Positions 1 to 6,393 of a stretch of 6,496 nucleotides of DNA are shown here, one piece after another. How positions within the stretch are numbered: the first letter of the stretch is position 1; every line of letters begins with the position of its first letter. The notes under the pieces are model-generated. The model was not told where the DNA came from, did no database searches, and worked only from the letters and a program-made list of their open reading frames with translations. This DNA comes from UBA7692 sp964552715 (lineage in GTDB: Bacteria; Bacteroidota; Bacteroidia; Chitinophagales; LD1): contig CAZKHZ010000195.1 in assembly GCA_964552715.1 (NCBI GenBank), positions 1-6,496 of the forward strand. The letters run 5' to 3'. The translations under genes were made by a program, and so were the position numbers.

Positions 1-2
1 GT

Positions 3-632
3 GTAAAAGATTTTTGGCTTTCAGTAGTTGATTATGGTTCAACAACCGCATCTGGAGTGTATGTAATAACTGGAAAAAATGGAAACAAATTAGAAGCGGA
101 AACAGGTGTTGAAGCAAATAGATTAGAAAGTGGCAATGTCGTAGGAAATAACATCTGGACAGACTCTGTTGTTCTTGTAAGAAAAGTTAGTGGTAGTCCT
201 CAAAGTGGAAACTTTGCCGGTTCAAATTATCAAGGTTATGTTGGCTTTCAATTCAAAAAAGGCGTAGATGTATATTATGGTTGGCTTCAGGTAAATGCAA
301 ACTCTAACCTTAATATTTTTGCTTATGGTTACAACACAATAAGCGGAGGTATAGTAAAAGCAGGGCAAAAAGATAACACCACAGGGATAAATGAAACTCG
401 ACCTCAACTTTTTAATGTTTTTGCTTCGCAAAATAGCATCAATGTTTCTTTTTCTAACCCCTCAGAAATTAAATCTGTTACCATTTACGACCTAAACGGA
501 AATGTTCTGCACAAACAAACTGAAATTTCTCGGGATATTTCAATCAACATGGTAAATAACGCATCAGGTATTTTCATTATTGAATCTTCTGATATAAATG
601 GTAACTCTCAAAGCGTAAAGGTTAGTAGATAA
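3..632 (+). CDS. Secreted protein with T9SS type A C-terminal sorting domain (5'-truncated)
   Basis: The reading frame is open from base 3, so the gene begins outside the window. The GTG at 57 is only an internal codon, because 18 sense codons precede it in the same frame. About 209 residues are visible. The middle part contains 'GYVGFQFKKG', 'YYGWLQV' and 'YGYNTISGG', followed by 'KAGQ'. This beta-rich pattern (G-F-x-F ... YGW ... Y-x-Y-N-T ... aG) is common just before the sorting domain of Bacteroidota exported proteins. The last roughly 75 residues resemble a T9SS type A sorting domain, with 'VTIYDLNGNVL', 'NASGIFII' and a terminal 'SVKVSR'. From family knowledge this domain routes proteins across the outer membrane and is then cleaved or anchored. 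The usual PNP motif is not perfect ('FSNPSE' stands near it). The N-terminal functional domain is missing, so no substrate or activity can be proposed. The stop is TAA at 630-632. No terminator hairpin with a T-tract follows. Confidence 0.8.
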   Translation, partial: VKDFWLSVVDYGSTTASGVYVITGKNGNKLEAETGVEANRLESGNVVGNNIWTDSVVLVRKVSGSPQSGNFAGSNYQGYVGFQFKKGVDVYYGWLQVNANSNLNIFAYGYNTISGGIVKAGQKDNTTGINETRPQLFNVFASQNSINVSFSNPSEIKSVTIYDLNGNVLHKQTEISRDISINMVNNASGIFIIESSDINGNSQSVKVSR

Positions 633-800
633 AGCGCAATCAATATATACATTTCTTTATTTTTCGGAATCACTACTTGGCTGTGGATTTAAATTCGTAA
701 ATAGTCAATCGTAAATCAGCAAAGCAACATTAAGTAATTGTTAAGCACTTGCTTTGATTGCAACTATAGGGCTTCTTCGCAACCATTAAACAAATTAAAT

Positions 801-808
801 TAGGTTTG
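801..808 (+). promoter_or_regulatory. Possible Bacteroidota -7 promoter element for ppk1
   Basis: TAGGTTTG matches the Bacteroidota sigma-factor -7 consensus TAnnTTTG exactly. It would give a leader of roughly 120 bases before the ppk1 ATG at 936. The supporting -33 TTG is not found at the usual distance of about 17-23 bases; the nearest upstream TTG is at 758-760, which is too far. The call therefore rests on one short element. Confidence 0.3.
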
Positions 809-839
809 CCTTCAAATACATTGCGGAGCAATTTTATGA

Positions 840-903
840 AATGCCCATGATTCAAAACACAAACTGAAAAATCATCCCGATAGCTATCGAGATGTTGGGC
901 ATT
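840..903. repeat. Nested inverted repeat in the ppk1 leader
   Basis: The inner part is a 12-bp perfect palindrome, CGATAGCTATCG (878-889). It extends through one C/A mismatch to CATC (873-876) and GATG (891-894). An outer 8-bp stem, AATGCCCA (840-847) with TGGGCATT (896-903), encloses it. The element ends 32 bases before the ppk1 start codon. No T-tract follows, so it is not a typical terminator. It could be a dispersed palindromic (REP-like) repeat, a protein-binding site or a leader RNA fold; the sequence does not decide. Confidence 0.55.
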
Positions 904-935
904 CCATCTGACCTTATAAAATTAATTATTTACAG

Positions 936-2990
936 ATGAAAGGTGAAAAGTTTATCAATCGCGAAATTAGTTGGTTGAGTTTTAACGAGCGGGTGTTGCA
1001 GGAGGCTGCCGACCCAAATGTTCCTATAATAGAAAGGCTTCGCTTTCTCGGCATTTTTTCAAATAATCAAGATGAATTTTTTCGTGTTCGCGTGGCTACA
1101 GTTAAGCGTTTCGTTGAGTTGGGCAAAAAGACAAAAGATGTACCCATTCCCAAACCCAAAAAACTTTTAGAAGAAATTCAAGAGATTGTAATCAGGCAAA
1201 CTGTGCGCTTTGAAGCCGTTTATGCCGAAATTTCGCAAGAGCTTAAACAGCATAAAATATTTATCGTTGATGAAAAGCAACTCAACAAGCAGCAAGGTGA
1301 TTTTGTAAAGGACTATTTTACCGAATACGTTCGCCCAGCTTTAGTGCCAATCATGTTGCAGCAAGTGCAAAAGTTCCCTTACCTGAAAGACAAGACAATT
1401 TATCTCGCCATTAAGTTATCTGTGAGTAAAAACCCCAAACAGTTTCAATATTCTTTGATTGAAGTACCTACCGATGTTGTGGATAGATTTATTATTATGC
1501 CCTCTATAAATCAGCAAAAGCACATCATTTTGTTAGATGATATTATTCGCTTTTGCCTACCAGATATTTTTACTCATTTCGGTTTTGATACTTATGAGGC
1601 TTGGACAATAAAACTTACCCGCGATGCAGAGTTGGATATAGATAATGACATATCGCAAAGTTTTATTGATAAGATATCAAAAGGCGTAAAAGCGCGACAA
1701 AAAGGATTGCCAGTGCGCTTTGTTTTCGACCAAAACATTGATAAGCCATTGTTAAGTTTTATCACCTCTCGCATGAATTTAAAGTATCTGGAGAATCTGA
1801 TTCCTGGTGGACGCTATCACAACTTTAAAGACTTTATTCGCTTTCCGAGTATCGGTTTAAAAAGCCTTTCTTATGAACCATTAAAACCACTTTTGCATCC
1901 TGCGTTAGCAACCGCAAGCAGTATTTTTGATGTTTTACGCAAGCAGGATATAATGTTACATTTTCCCTACCAAAGATTTAATCATTTTATTGATCTTTTA
2001 CGCGAAGCTGCCATAGACCCTAATGTGAAAAATATTTACATCACGCTTTACCGACTAGCCAATAAAAGCATGGTAGCAAATGCTTTAATAAATGCATCAA
2101 AAAATGGAAAAAAGGTAGTTGCTGCTGTTGAAGTTCAAGCGCGTTTTGATGAAGAAGCAAATATCAAGTGGGCAAGAGAATTGCAGGATGAAGGTATTCA
2201 AGTAATTTATGGCGTTCCTGGTTTGAAAGTTCATAGCAAGCTATGTTTGATTGAAAGGATTGAAAAAGGCAAAATAAAGCGCTACGCTAACATCACTACA
2301 GGAAATTATAATGAAGTAACTTCTAACATTTATGCCGATGATTCGCTCCTTACTGCGCATCCAAAAATTACAGATGAAGTAGCTGCAATGTTTGAGTTCT
2401 TTCAAAAAAACTATAAGCAATTAGTAACAAAACATTTGGTGGTTTCGCCACACCAAACACGCAAGCATTTCATTAAGTTGATTGATAATGAAATTGAAAA
2501 TGCTAAGAAGAAAAAACCTGCATCTATCTTCATCAAACTTAATAGTGTGTCAAGCGAAGATATGGCGCACAAATTGTATGAAGCAAGTAAAGCAGGGGTT
2601 AAAATCAGATGCATTTTCCGTGGCTTAAGTGTGGTGGTGCCAGGTGTAGAAGGCTTTAGCGAGAACATTGAAGCCATCAGTATAGTGGACAAATTTTTAG
2701 AGCATTCGCGTGTATTCATTTTTGAAAATGACGGCAACCCCCTTTACTACATCAGCAGCAGCGACTGGATGACCCGCAATCTAGATAATCGTGTGGAAGT
2801 AAGTTGCCCGATATACGATAAGAAGATTCAAAAAGAATTAAGCGACATGCTCGAAATTCAATGGGCAGATAATGTAAAGGCAAGAATTATAGATGCCGCC
2901 CAACGCAATCAGCATCGTCCAACCCCTGCAAAAAATAAAGTTCGCGCACAAGTAAAAATATATGAAATGCTTAAAGCACTTGAGCATTGA
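936..2990 (+). CDS. ppk1: Polyphosphate kinase 1
   Basis: PPK1 reversibly transfers the gamma-phosphate of ATP to inorganic polyphosphate through a phosphohistidine intermediate, supplying phosphate storage and stress functions. The 684-residue protein is close to the usual length (about 690) and looks complete. The N-terminal domain begins 'INREISWLSFNERVLQEA' and carries the nucleotide-binding 'SNNQDEFFRVRVA' (residues 42-54). The head domain follows to roughly residue 320. Two phospholipase-D-like C-terminal domains complete it. The metal-binding arginines are R373 ('LYRLA') and R403 ('QARFDEEAN'). The autophosphorylated histidine is H433 ('GLKVHSKLCLI'), and the second catalytic histidine is H590 ('FLEHSRVFIFEN'). 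Each sits two residues before its E. coli counterpart (R375, R405, H435, H592). The ATG at 936 places the conserved N-terminus directly after the start; there is no clear Shine-Dalgarno sequence, as is usual in Bacteroidota. No phoU, ppx or pst gene is adjacent, so it is probably transcribed alone. Confidence 0.97.
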   Translation: MKGEKFINREISWLSFNERVLQEAADPNVPIIERLRFLGIFSNNQDEFFRVRVATVKRFVELGKKTKDVPIPKPKKLLEEIQEIVIRQTVRFEAVYAEISQELKQHKIFIVDEKQLNKQQGDFVKDYFTEYVRPALVPIMLQQVQKFPYLKDKTIYLAIKLSVSKNPKQFQYSLIEVPTDVVDRFIIMPSINQQKHIILLDDIIRFCLPDIFTHFGFDTYEAWTIKLTRDAELDIDNDISQSFIDKISKGVKARQKGLPVRFVFDQNIDKPLLSFITSRMNLKYLENLIPGGRYHNFKDFIRFPSIGLKSLSYEPLKPLLHPALATASSIFDVLRKQDIMLHFPYQRFNHFIDLLREAAIDPNVKNIYITLYRLANKSMVANALINASKNGKKVVAAVEVQARFDEEANIKWARELQDEGIQVIYGVPGLKVHSKLCLIERIEKGKIKRYANITTGNYNEVTSNIYADDSLLTAHPKITDEVAAMFEFFQKNYKQLVTKHLVVSPHQTRKHFIKLIDNEIENAKKKKPASIFIKLNSVSSEDMAHKLYEASKAGVKIRCIFRGLSVVVPGVEGFSENIEAISIVDKFLEHSRVFIFENDGNPLYYISSSDWMTRNLDNRVEVSCPIYDKKIQKELSDMLEIQWADNVKARIIDAAQRNQHRPTPAKNKVRAQVKIYEMLKALEH

Positions 2991-3152
2991 TGTTTTGACT
3001 CCCTTTAGCTGGCTTTATCTTCGTTTCATAAATAAAACAAGTGGAGATTATATTTCATATGTAAGCTCTAAAAAGTATTCTTATACGTTACGAAAAAAAC
3101 AGTCAGATTCGTAGTTGCAAAAAAAATCCAATCCACCTAAAATACAAAAGTG
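2991..3152. other. Intergenic region between ppk1 and the large secreted protein gene
   Basis: This 162-base spacer holds no gene. TATATTTC at 3049-3056 is one mismatch from the Bacteroidota -7 consensus TAnnTTTG, about 97 bases before the next start codon, but no properly spaced -33 TTG is seen. I found no strong hairpin with a T-tract for terminating ppk1. The spacing suggests the downstream gene has its own promoter. Confidence 0.4.
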
Positions 3153-5729
3153 ATGAAAAAGATTATTGCAATCATTATTTACTTTCTTTTAGCAACAGGC
3201 TTCTCAACAGAGACATTTGGACAATCTACCTACTTTCGCAGTATCTGCCAAGGTGACACTGTAATGTATTGGGGAAATGTCTATTCCCAAACCGGAACTT
3301 ATAATAATGGGTTAGAGTTATTATATCTTCAAGTGGACTCCCTGCCACCAAACAATTTAATTGTGCCAAGTATTACGCTGTGTTCTGCACAAGACTCTCT
3401 TTTTGCTACTTGCAATTATAATTCTACGGCAACAGCCTATTGGTATGTTAGTGGTCTTCATAACGGAATAATTTATCAGACGCCTTTAGGGAGTGGTTAT
3501 CACCCTACACATGCAGGTACATTTCTTGCAGTAGTAATCAACGGTTGCGGATCCGATTCTACTTTTGTTACGGTAAATAATTGTGCTCCGTTTAATCAAT
3601 ACGCCACTATTTGTGGGGGAGATAGCATATTCTTCAATAGCCAATGGTTGAAACAAACGGGGAATTATACTGATTCAAGTGCGATTGTGGATACTATACT
3701 TAATCTCACGGTAAATTTTGCTCCTGACACTATTGTTGTTTTTTCTTCTAACGCTCTGTGCAATAGCACTCTTACTGCTTATTCAGCCAACATTAGTAAC
3801 ATTACTTTAAGTGTTTCCCAATACCTTTGGATACTAAACGGCAATGTTGTTGGTAATGCCTCCACGTTTAATCCATTGAGTGCAGGGATATACACCATAA
3901 TTGCGTATAACGCTTGCGGAACAGATACAATCACCTATACAGTAAATACTCTTTGTACTTATAGCTCCTCCTTTGATACTATTTGTGCAGGAGACAGCGT
4001 CTTTTTCAATAATAAATGGTTGACTCAAGCGGGAACATATCGCGATACGATTCAAAATGGCAGTGTAAGTGATATTGCAACACTTAATCTTACCGTTAAC
4101 CGTTCTGTAGATACTATCGTAATTTTCTCTTCAAATCCGATTTGTAATACTAATATCTATGCCTTTGCGGTCAATCTCACCGATAGTGTTTTAGCTTCAT
4201 ATCAATACATTTGGAAATTAAATGGCAACACGGTCGGTACTGGGAACATGCTTCAGCCAACAACAGCAGGAACTTATACGGTTTTTGTGCCCAACACCTG
4301 TGGAGGAAACTCTTCTGCCACCTACTTAGTGCCTTCAATTTGCACTTACAGTTATGCCTCGGATACTATTTGTAAAGGAGACAGTCTGTTTTTCAACAAC
4401 CAATTGTTGACACAATCCGGAACATATCGTGATACGATTCAAAATGGAACTATAAATGATATTGTATCTTTAAAACTTATAGTTTCTTCCGTTCAACTAA
4501 ATGTTTACACTTATGTAGATGCTTCATGCAGTACCTATCTTGTAGCTTACGATTCGACTTCACATTATTCCCTTTCACAAATTAAATGGACATATAATGG
4601 TAGTGTTATCGGCTATGGACAAATACTTAATTTAGTTACTGCAGGAACCTACACCGCCATTGAGTATGGAATATGTGGTAATGACACAGTTTCAGTAATC
4701 GTTACGCCATGCAATATTGATACAAGTGATGTTTGGTCGGGAGATGCGGACAATAATAACATTGCAGACAATAACGATTTGCTTGCTATCGGAATTGGTT
4801 ATGGTATCAATGGTATTGCGCGTCAAAATGCCTCACTTGCCTGGCAGGCAGAATCCTGCAATAATTGGAGTAATGTATTTTTAGATGGAACAAATTTGAA
4901 ACATGCAGATTGTGATGGAAATGGAATCGTCAATGCAAATGATACATTAGCGGTAATACAAAACTTCGGATTGACTCACAACAAAAATGAAGACGAACCA
5001 TCAAGTAGCCGTATCGATATCCCCACTTTGTATGTTGTATTTGAAAAAGATTCGCTCAACAATGGTGATACATTAGTTGCAAGTATTCGATTAGGAAATG
5101 CTTCTATTCCGGCTTCAAACATCTACGGTTTGGCATTTACATACAATTTTGACCAAAGCGTAGTAGAACTCTCCTCGGTTCAACTATCATATACTAACTC
5201 GTGGTTGGGAAACAACTCAGATAAAATTTCAATTACTAAAGGATTTTATGGCAGCGGAAAAATCAAAACTGCTGTAACACGTATTGACCACTCAAGTCGC
5301 TCAGGATATGGAGAGATTGCTCAATTCCGAGCCATTGTTACTGCTTCAAGTAACAATGCCGTTTATTATGCTAAAAATTTTGTTACAAGTTTGAATGCAG
5401 TGGGCAGGCAGGGAGATTCAATAGCACTAAACGAAGGTGTTGATTCAGTAAAAATCAATGCTAAAACTACAGGTATTACACAAGTGACTGACAACATGGA
5501 ATGGTTGCTTTATCCGAATCCGGCAAATAGCTCTATTACTATTAAAGGCACAGAAAACATCGAAGGAATTGTAATTTATAATGCACTAGGTGAAAAAGTT
5601 TATATTGAAACAAATAATGGAAAACAAACTAAAGCTATTGATGTATCGAACCTAACATCCGGAGTGTATTCGGCACAAATAAAAACTTCAAAAGGTAGTG
5701 GCGAAAAACGCTTTGTTGTTGCACGATAG
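3153..5729 (+). CDS. Large secreted multidomain repeat protein with dockerin-like, cohesin-like and T9SS sorting domains
   Basis: An extracellular, probably surface-attached protein of 858 residues; its specific function is unknown. GTG at 3150 is directly followed by ATG at 3153. I choose the ATG because it gives a standard signal peptide: MKK, a hydrophobic run (residues 4-17) and probable cleavage before Q24. Four tandem units start near residues 30, 152, 276 and 405. Each opens with '(S/T)ICxGDSxFF', and units 2-4 continue with 'L(T/K)Q(S/A/T)G(T/N)Y', a motif common in Bacteroidota exported proteins, followed by an Ig-like strand-rich stretch ending in 'AGTYT' or similar. Conserved cysteines (for example C154, C203, C255, C268 in unit 2) recur in each unit and suggest disulfides. 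Residues 526-609 hold two EF-hand-like loops, 'GDADNNNIADNNDLL' and 'DCDGNGIVNANDT', separated by about 45 residues containing tryptophans: a split dockerin-like module. Residues 621-768 resemble a cohesin-type beta-sandwich ('NNGDTLVASIRLGN', 'SWLGNNSDKISI', 'SGYGEIAQFRA'). The last 72 residues, from 'YPNPANSSITI' (Y787), form a T9SS type A sorting domain ending 'KRFVVAR'. Adhesion or matrix roles are inference. Confidence 0.9.
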   Translation: MKKIIAIIIYFLLATGFSTETFGQSTYFRSICQGDTVMYWGNVYSQTGTYNNGLELLYLQVDSLPPNNLIVPSITLCSAQDSLFATCNYNSTATAYWYVSGLHNGIIYQTPLGSGYHPTHAGTFLAVVINGCGSDSTFVTVNNCAPFNQYATICGGDSIFFNSQWLKQTGNYTDSSAIVDTILNLTVNFAPDTIVVFSSNALCNSTLTAYSANISNITLSVSQYLWILNGNVVGNASTFNPLSAGIYTIIAYNACGTDTITYTVNTLCTYSSSFDTICAGDSVFFNNKWLTQAGTYRDTIQNGSVSDIATLNLTVNRSVDTIVIFSSNPICNTNIYAFAVNLTDSVLASYQYIWKLNGNTVGTGNMLQPTTAGTYTVFVPNTCGGNSSATYLVPSICTYSYASDTICKGDSLFFNNQLLTQSGTYRDTIQNGTINDIVSLKLIVSSVQLNVYTYVDASCSTYLVAYDSTSHYSLSQIKWTYNGSVIGYGQILNLVTAGTYTAIEYGICGNDTVSVIVTPCNIDTSDVWSGDADNNNIADNNDLLAIGIGYGINGIARQNASLAWQAESCNNWSNVFLDGTNLKHADCDGNGIVNANDTLAVIQNFGLTHNKNEDEPSSSRIDIPTLYVVFEKDSLNNGDTLVASIRLGNASIPASNIYGLAFTYNFDQSVVELSSVQLSYTNSWLGNNSDKISITKGFYGSGKIKTAVTRIDHSSRSGYGEIAQFRAIVTASSNNAVYYAKNFVTSLNAVGRQGDSIALNEGVDSVKINAKTTGITQVTDNMEWLLYPNPANSSITIKGTENIEGIVIYNALGEKVYIETNNGKQTKAIDVSNLTSGVYSAQIKTSKGSGEKRFVVAR
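3240..4715 (+). repeat. Four tandem coding repeats of about 122-129 codons
   Basis: Units begin near 3240, 3606, 3978 and 4365, and the last ends near 4715. Each encodes an 'ICxGDS' opening, a 'G(T/N)Y' strand, an Ig-like stretch and four conserved Cys; unit 1 is more divergent, with an extra Cys (C87). The opening segments of units 3 and 4 (3975-4076 and 4362-4463) are alike in DNA as well as protein: by my hand alignment 85 of 102 bases match without gaps. The other parts of the units are much more diverged. Confidence 0.85.
4734..4977 (+). other. Split dockerin-like calcium-loop module within the secreted protein
   Basis: Two Asp/Asn-rich loops with the D-x-(D/N)-x-(N/D)-x-(I/V)-x-x-x-D spacing of EF-hand-like dockerin repeats are encoded near 4740-4779 and 4908-4946. 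Each is followed by a short helix-like segment ('LLAIGIGYG' and 'TLAVIQNFGLTH'). In canonical dockerins the two repeats lie closer together. Here the spacer includes 'LAWQAESCNNW'. I recall similar arrangements in other Bacteroidota secreted proteins; calcium binding is inferred. Confidence 0.6.
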
Positions 5730-5761
5730 GTTAGCTTGAATTACTATCTGGGCGTAGCGTC

Positions 5762-5802
5762 CTATCAAGATGATAGCTTATAGCTATCTTATATCATGAT
5801 AG
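5762..5802. repeat. Bulged inverted repeat with alternative pairings
   Basis: The outer arms CTATCA (5762-5767) and TGATAG (5797-5802) enclose the inner arms GATAGCT (5772-5778) and AGCTATC (5782-5788), which have a 3-base loop. The left outer arm can instead pair with TGATAG at 5771-5776 in a competing 3-base-loop hairpin. It starts 33 bases after the stop codon of the upstream gene. There is no T-tract, so a classic intrinsic terminator is unlikely, although it could protect the 3' end of the mRNA. Confidence 0.5.
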
Positions 5803-5805
5803 TCT

Positions 5806-5865
5806 AGTGCCTATGCTACACATTGAGTAATTCTTCCTTCCTAGCAGACTCTCCTGCAAGGCACT
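5806..5865. repeat. Second bulged inverted repeat
   Basis: AGTGCCTATGC (5806-5816) pairs with GCAAGGCACT (5856-5865): ten base pairs with one bulged A at 5813. A small internal stem GCAG/CTGC lies at 5844-5857, so its last bases compete with the outer right arm. The element begins three bases after the preceding inverted repeat ends, so the two may be one composite element. Confidence 0.45.
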
Positions 5866-5913
5866 CTGTGTCCCATGAAGGCAAATCCGGCTATTTATCT
5901 GTGCTTAATTCTA

Positions 5914-6030
5914 TTATTCATCAAAGTCAATTCTCAACCCCACACCAAGAATAATCCTTTTTAGTATTTAACACAACCCTACCCATCTTCACAAAAAAAA
6001 CTCGACCCCCGCGCCTTATTTATCCGTTCA
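5914..6030 (-). pseudogene. Possible frameshifted remnant of an envelope-protein C-terminus
   Basis: Reading the minus strand toward the stop at 5914-5916, protein-like pieces appear one after another in shifting frames: 'ERINKARG', 'VEFF', 'VKMGRVVLNTKK' and 'IILGVGLRIDFDE' plus stop. The last three frame changes fall at or beside homopolymers (G5 near 6006-6010, T8 at 5993-6000, A5 followed by GG near 5955-5961). The final 'GVGLRIDF' pattern, alternating hydrophobic residues with a terminal aromatic region, resembles the last strand of outer-membrane or envelope proteins. This is pattern recognition only; the pieces are short and could be chance. Sequencing indels are an alternative, although the long genes in the window are intact. 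Confidence 0.3.
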
Positions 6031-6390
6031 TGTATTAGTGGTTATATTTCTCATAGCATTACGAACAAGCGAATAGGCACCACAACAGACCCACCTGGCA
6101 TAACTTACACAACCCATTTCACGATAATCGGATTGCCTGTCATGGTAAGCGAACTCCTTCTCTTGGTAATCGGAACGCTTGTCATGGTAAGCGAACTCCT
6201 TCCCTTGGTAATAGGAATGCCTGTCATGGTAAGCGAACTCCTTCTCTTAGTAATCGGAACTCCTGTCTCGGTAAGCGGAATCGTTCTCTTGGTAATCGGA
6301 ACGCTTGTCATGGTAATCAGAATCGTTCTCATGGTAAAGCGATTTCATGGCATCGCGAACGACCCGCTTGGCACTGCGATAGTAAGCCAT
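6028..6390 (-). pseudogene. Heptad-repeat protein gene interrupted by an in-frame stop
   Basis: An ATG at 6390-6388 opens a minus-strand frame beginning 'MAYYRSAKRVVRDAMKSLYH'. It continues in seven-residue units of the form x-x-(S/F)-(D/A)-Y-(H/Q/R)-(D/E), such as 'KRSDYQE', 'KEFAYHD' and 'NDSAYRD'. After 47 residues a TAA (6249-6247) stands where the matching codon of sister units is CAA (Gln). Past that stop the same frame continues through six more heptads, then 'MGCVSYARWVCC' and 'SLVRNAMRNITTNT', to TGA at 6030-6028. Without the nonsense change it would encode about 120 residues. The repeat part is highly charged and Tyr-rich; I do not recognise a family. A 47-residue product is possible, but a decaying gene fits better, given the apparent remnant downstream. 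Two other frames through the array are also open, because the 21-bp unit has no stop in them, so the strand choice is an inference from the patterned, polar heptads and the clean ATG. Confidence 0.4.
6121..6351. repeat. 21-bp tandem repeat array (about 11 imperfect units)
   Basis: Units of exactly 21 bp start at 6121 and then every 21 bases. Two types alternate in the clearer part: ATGGTAAGCGAACTCCTTCTC (for example 6142-6162) and a TTGGTAATCGGAA... type (for example 6163-6183), giving a 42-bp higher-order period. The shared core is (A/T)TGGTAA(G/T)CGGAA or close to it. Units after 6331 degrade but keep the phase to about 6393. No unique spacers separate the units, so it is not a CRISPR array. 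The unit length is a multiple of three, so all frames are preserved along the array. Confidence 0.9.
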
Positions 6391-6393
6391 GGT

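Larger units (their letters stand above)
633..935. other. Intergenic region upstream of ppk1
   Basis: No convincing gene was found on either strand in these 303 bases. The visible content is a pair of 8-bp direct repeats TCGTAAAT at 695-702 and 709-716 (14-bp period) and an 11-bp tandem near-repeat, TTAAGTAATTG then TTAAGCACTTG, at 730-751 with two mismatches. There is also a TAnnTTTG-like element and a nested inverted repeat, both listed separately. The short direct repeats have no function I can assign. Confidence 0.6.
5730..5913. other. Intergenic region downstream of the secreted protein gene
   Basis: No gene was recognised on either strand. The stretch is dominated by two adjacent bulged hairpins (5762-5802 and 5806-5865), listed separately. 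The remainder up to 5913 shows nothing I can name. Confidence 0.5.

Noticed and set aside
222..431. Minus-strand 69-codon open frame
   Set aside because: Antisense shadow of the T9SS cargo gene; no domain and AT-rich low-complexity composition.
2411..2737. Minus-strand 108-codon open frame inside ppk1
   Set aside because: Lies wholly within the strongly supported ppk1 coding region, antisense, with no recognisable domain.
3150..3152. GTG as the start of the large secreted protein
   Set aside because: The adjacent ATG at 3153 gives the normal MKK signal-peptide start; the GTG adds only one residue.
5762..5802. Intrinsic terminator for the secreted protein gene
   Set aside because: The stem is AT-rich and bulged, and no run of T follows, so I list it as an inverted repeat only.
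6105..6332. Minus-strand 75-codon open frame ('SSLTMTGIPITK' repeats)
   Set aside because: Uninterrupted, but again a passive consequence of a stop-free repeat unit. The start is inside the array, and the polar heptad frame with an ATG upstream of the array fits better as the coding frame.
6121..6393. CRISPR array
   Set aside because: The 21-bp units are directly adjacent and all related; there are no unique spacers and no cas genes.
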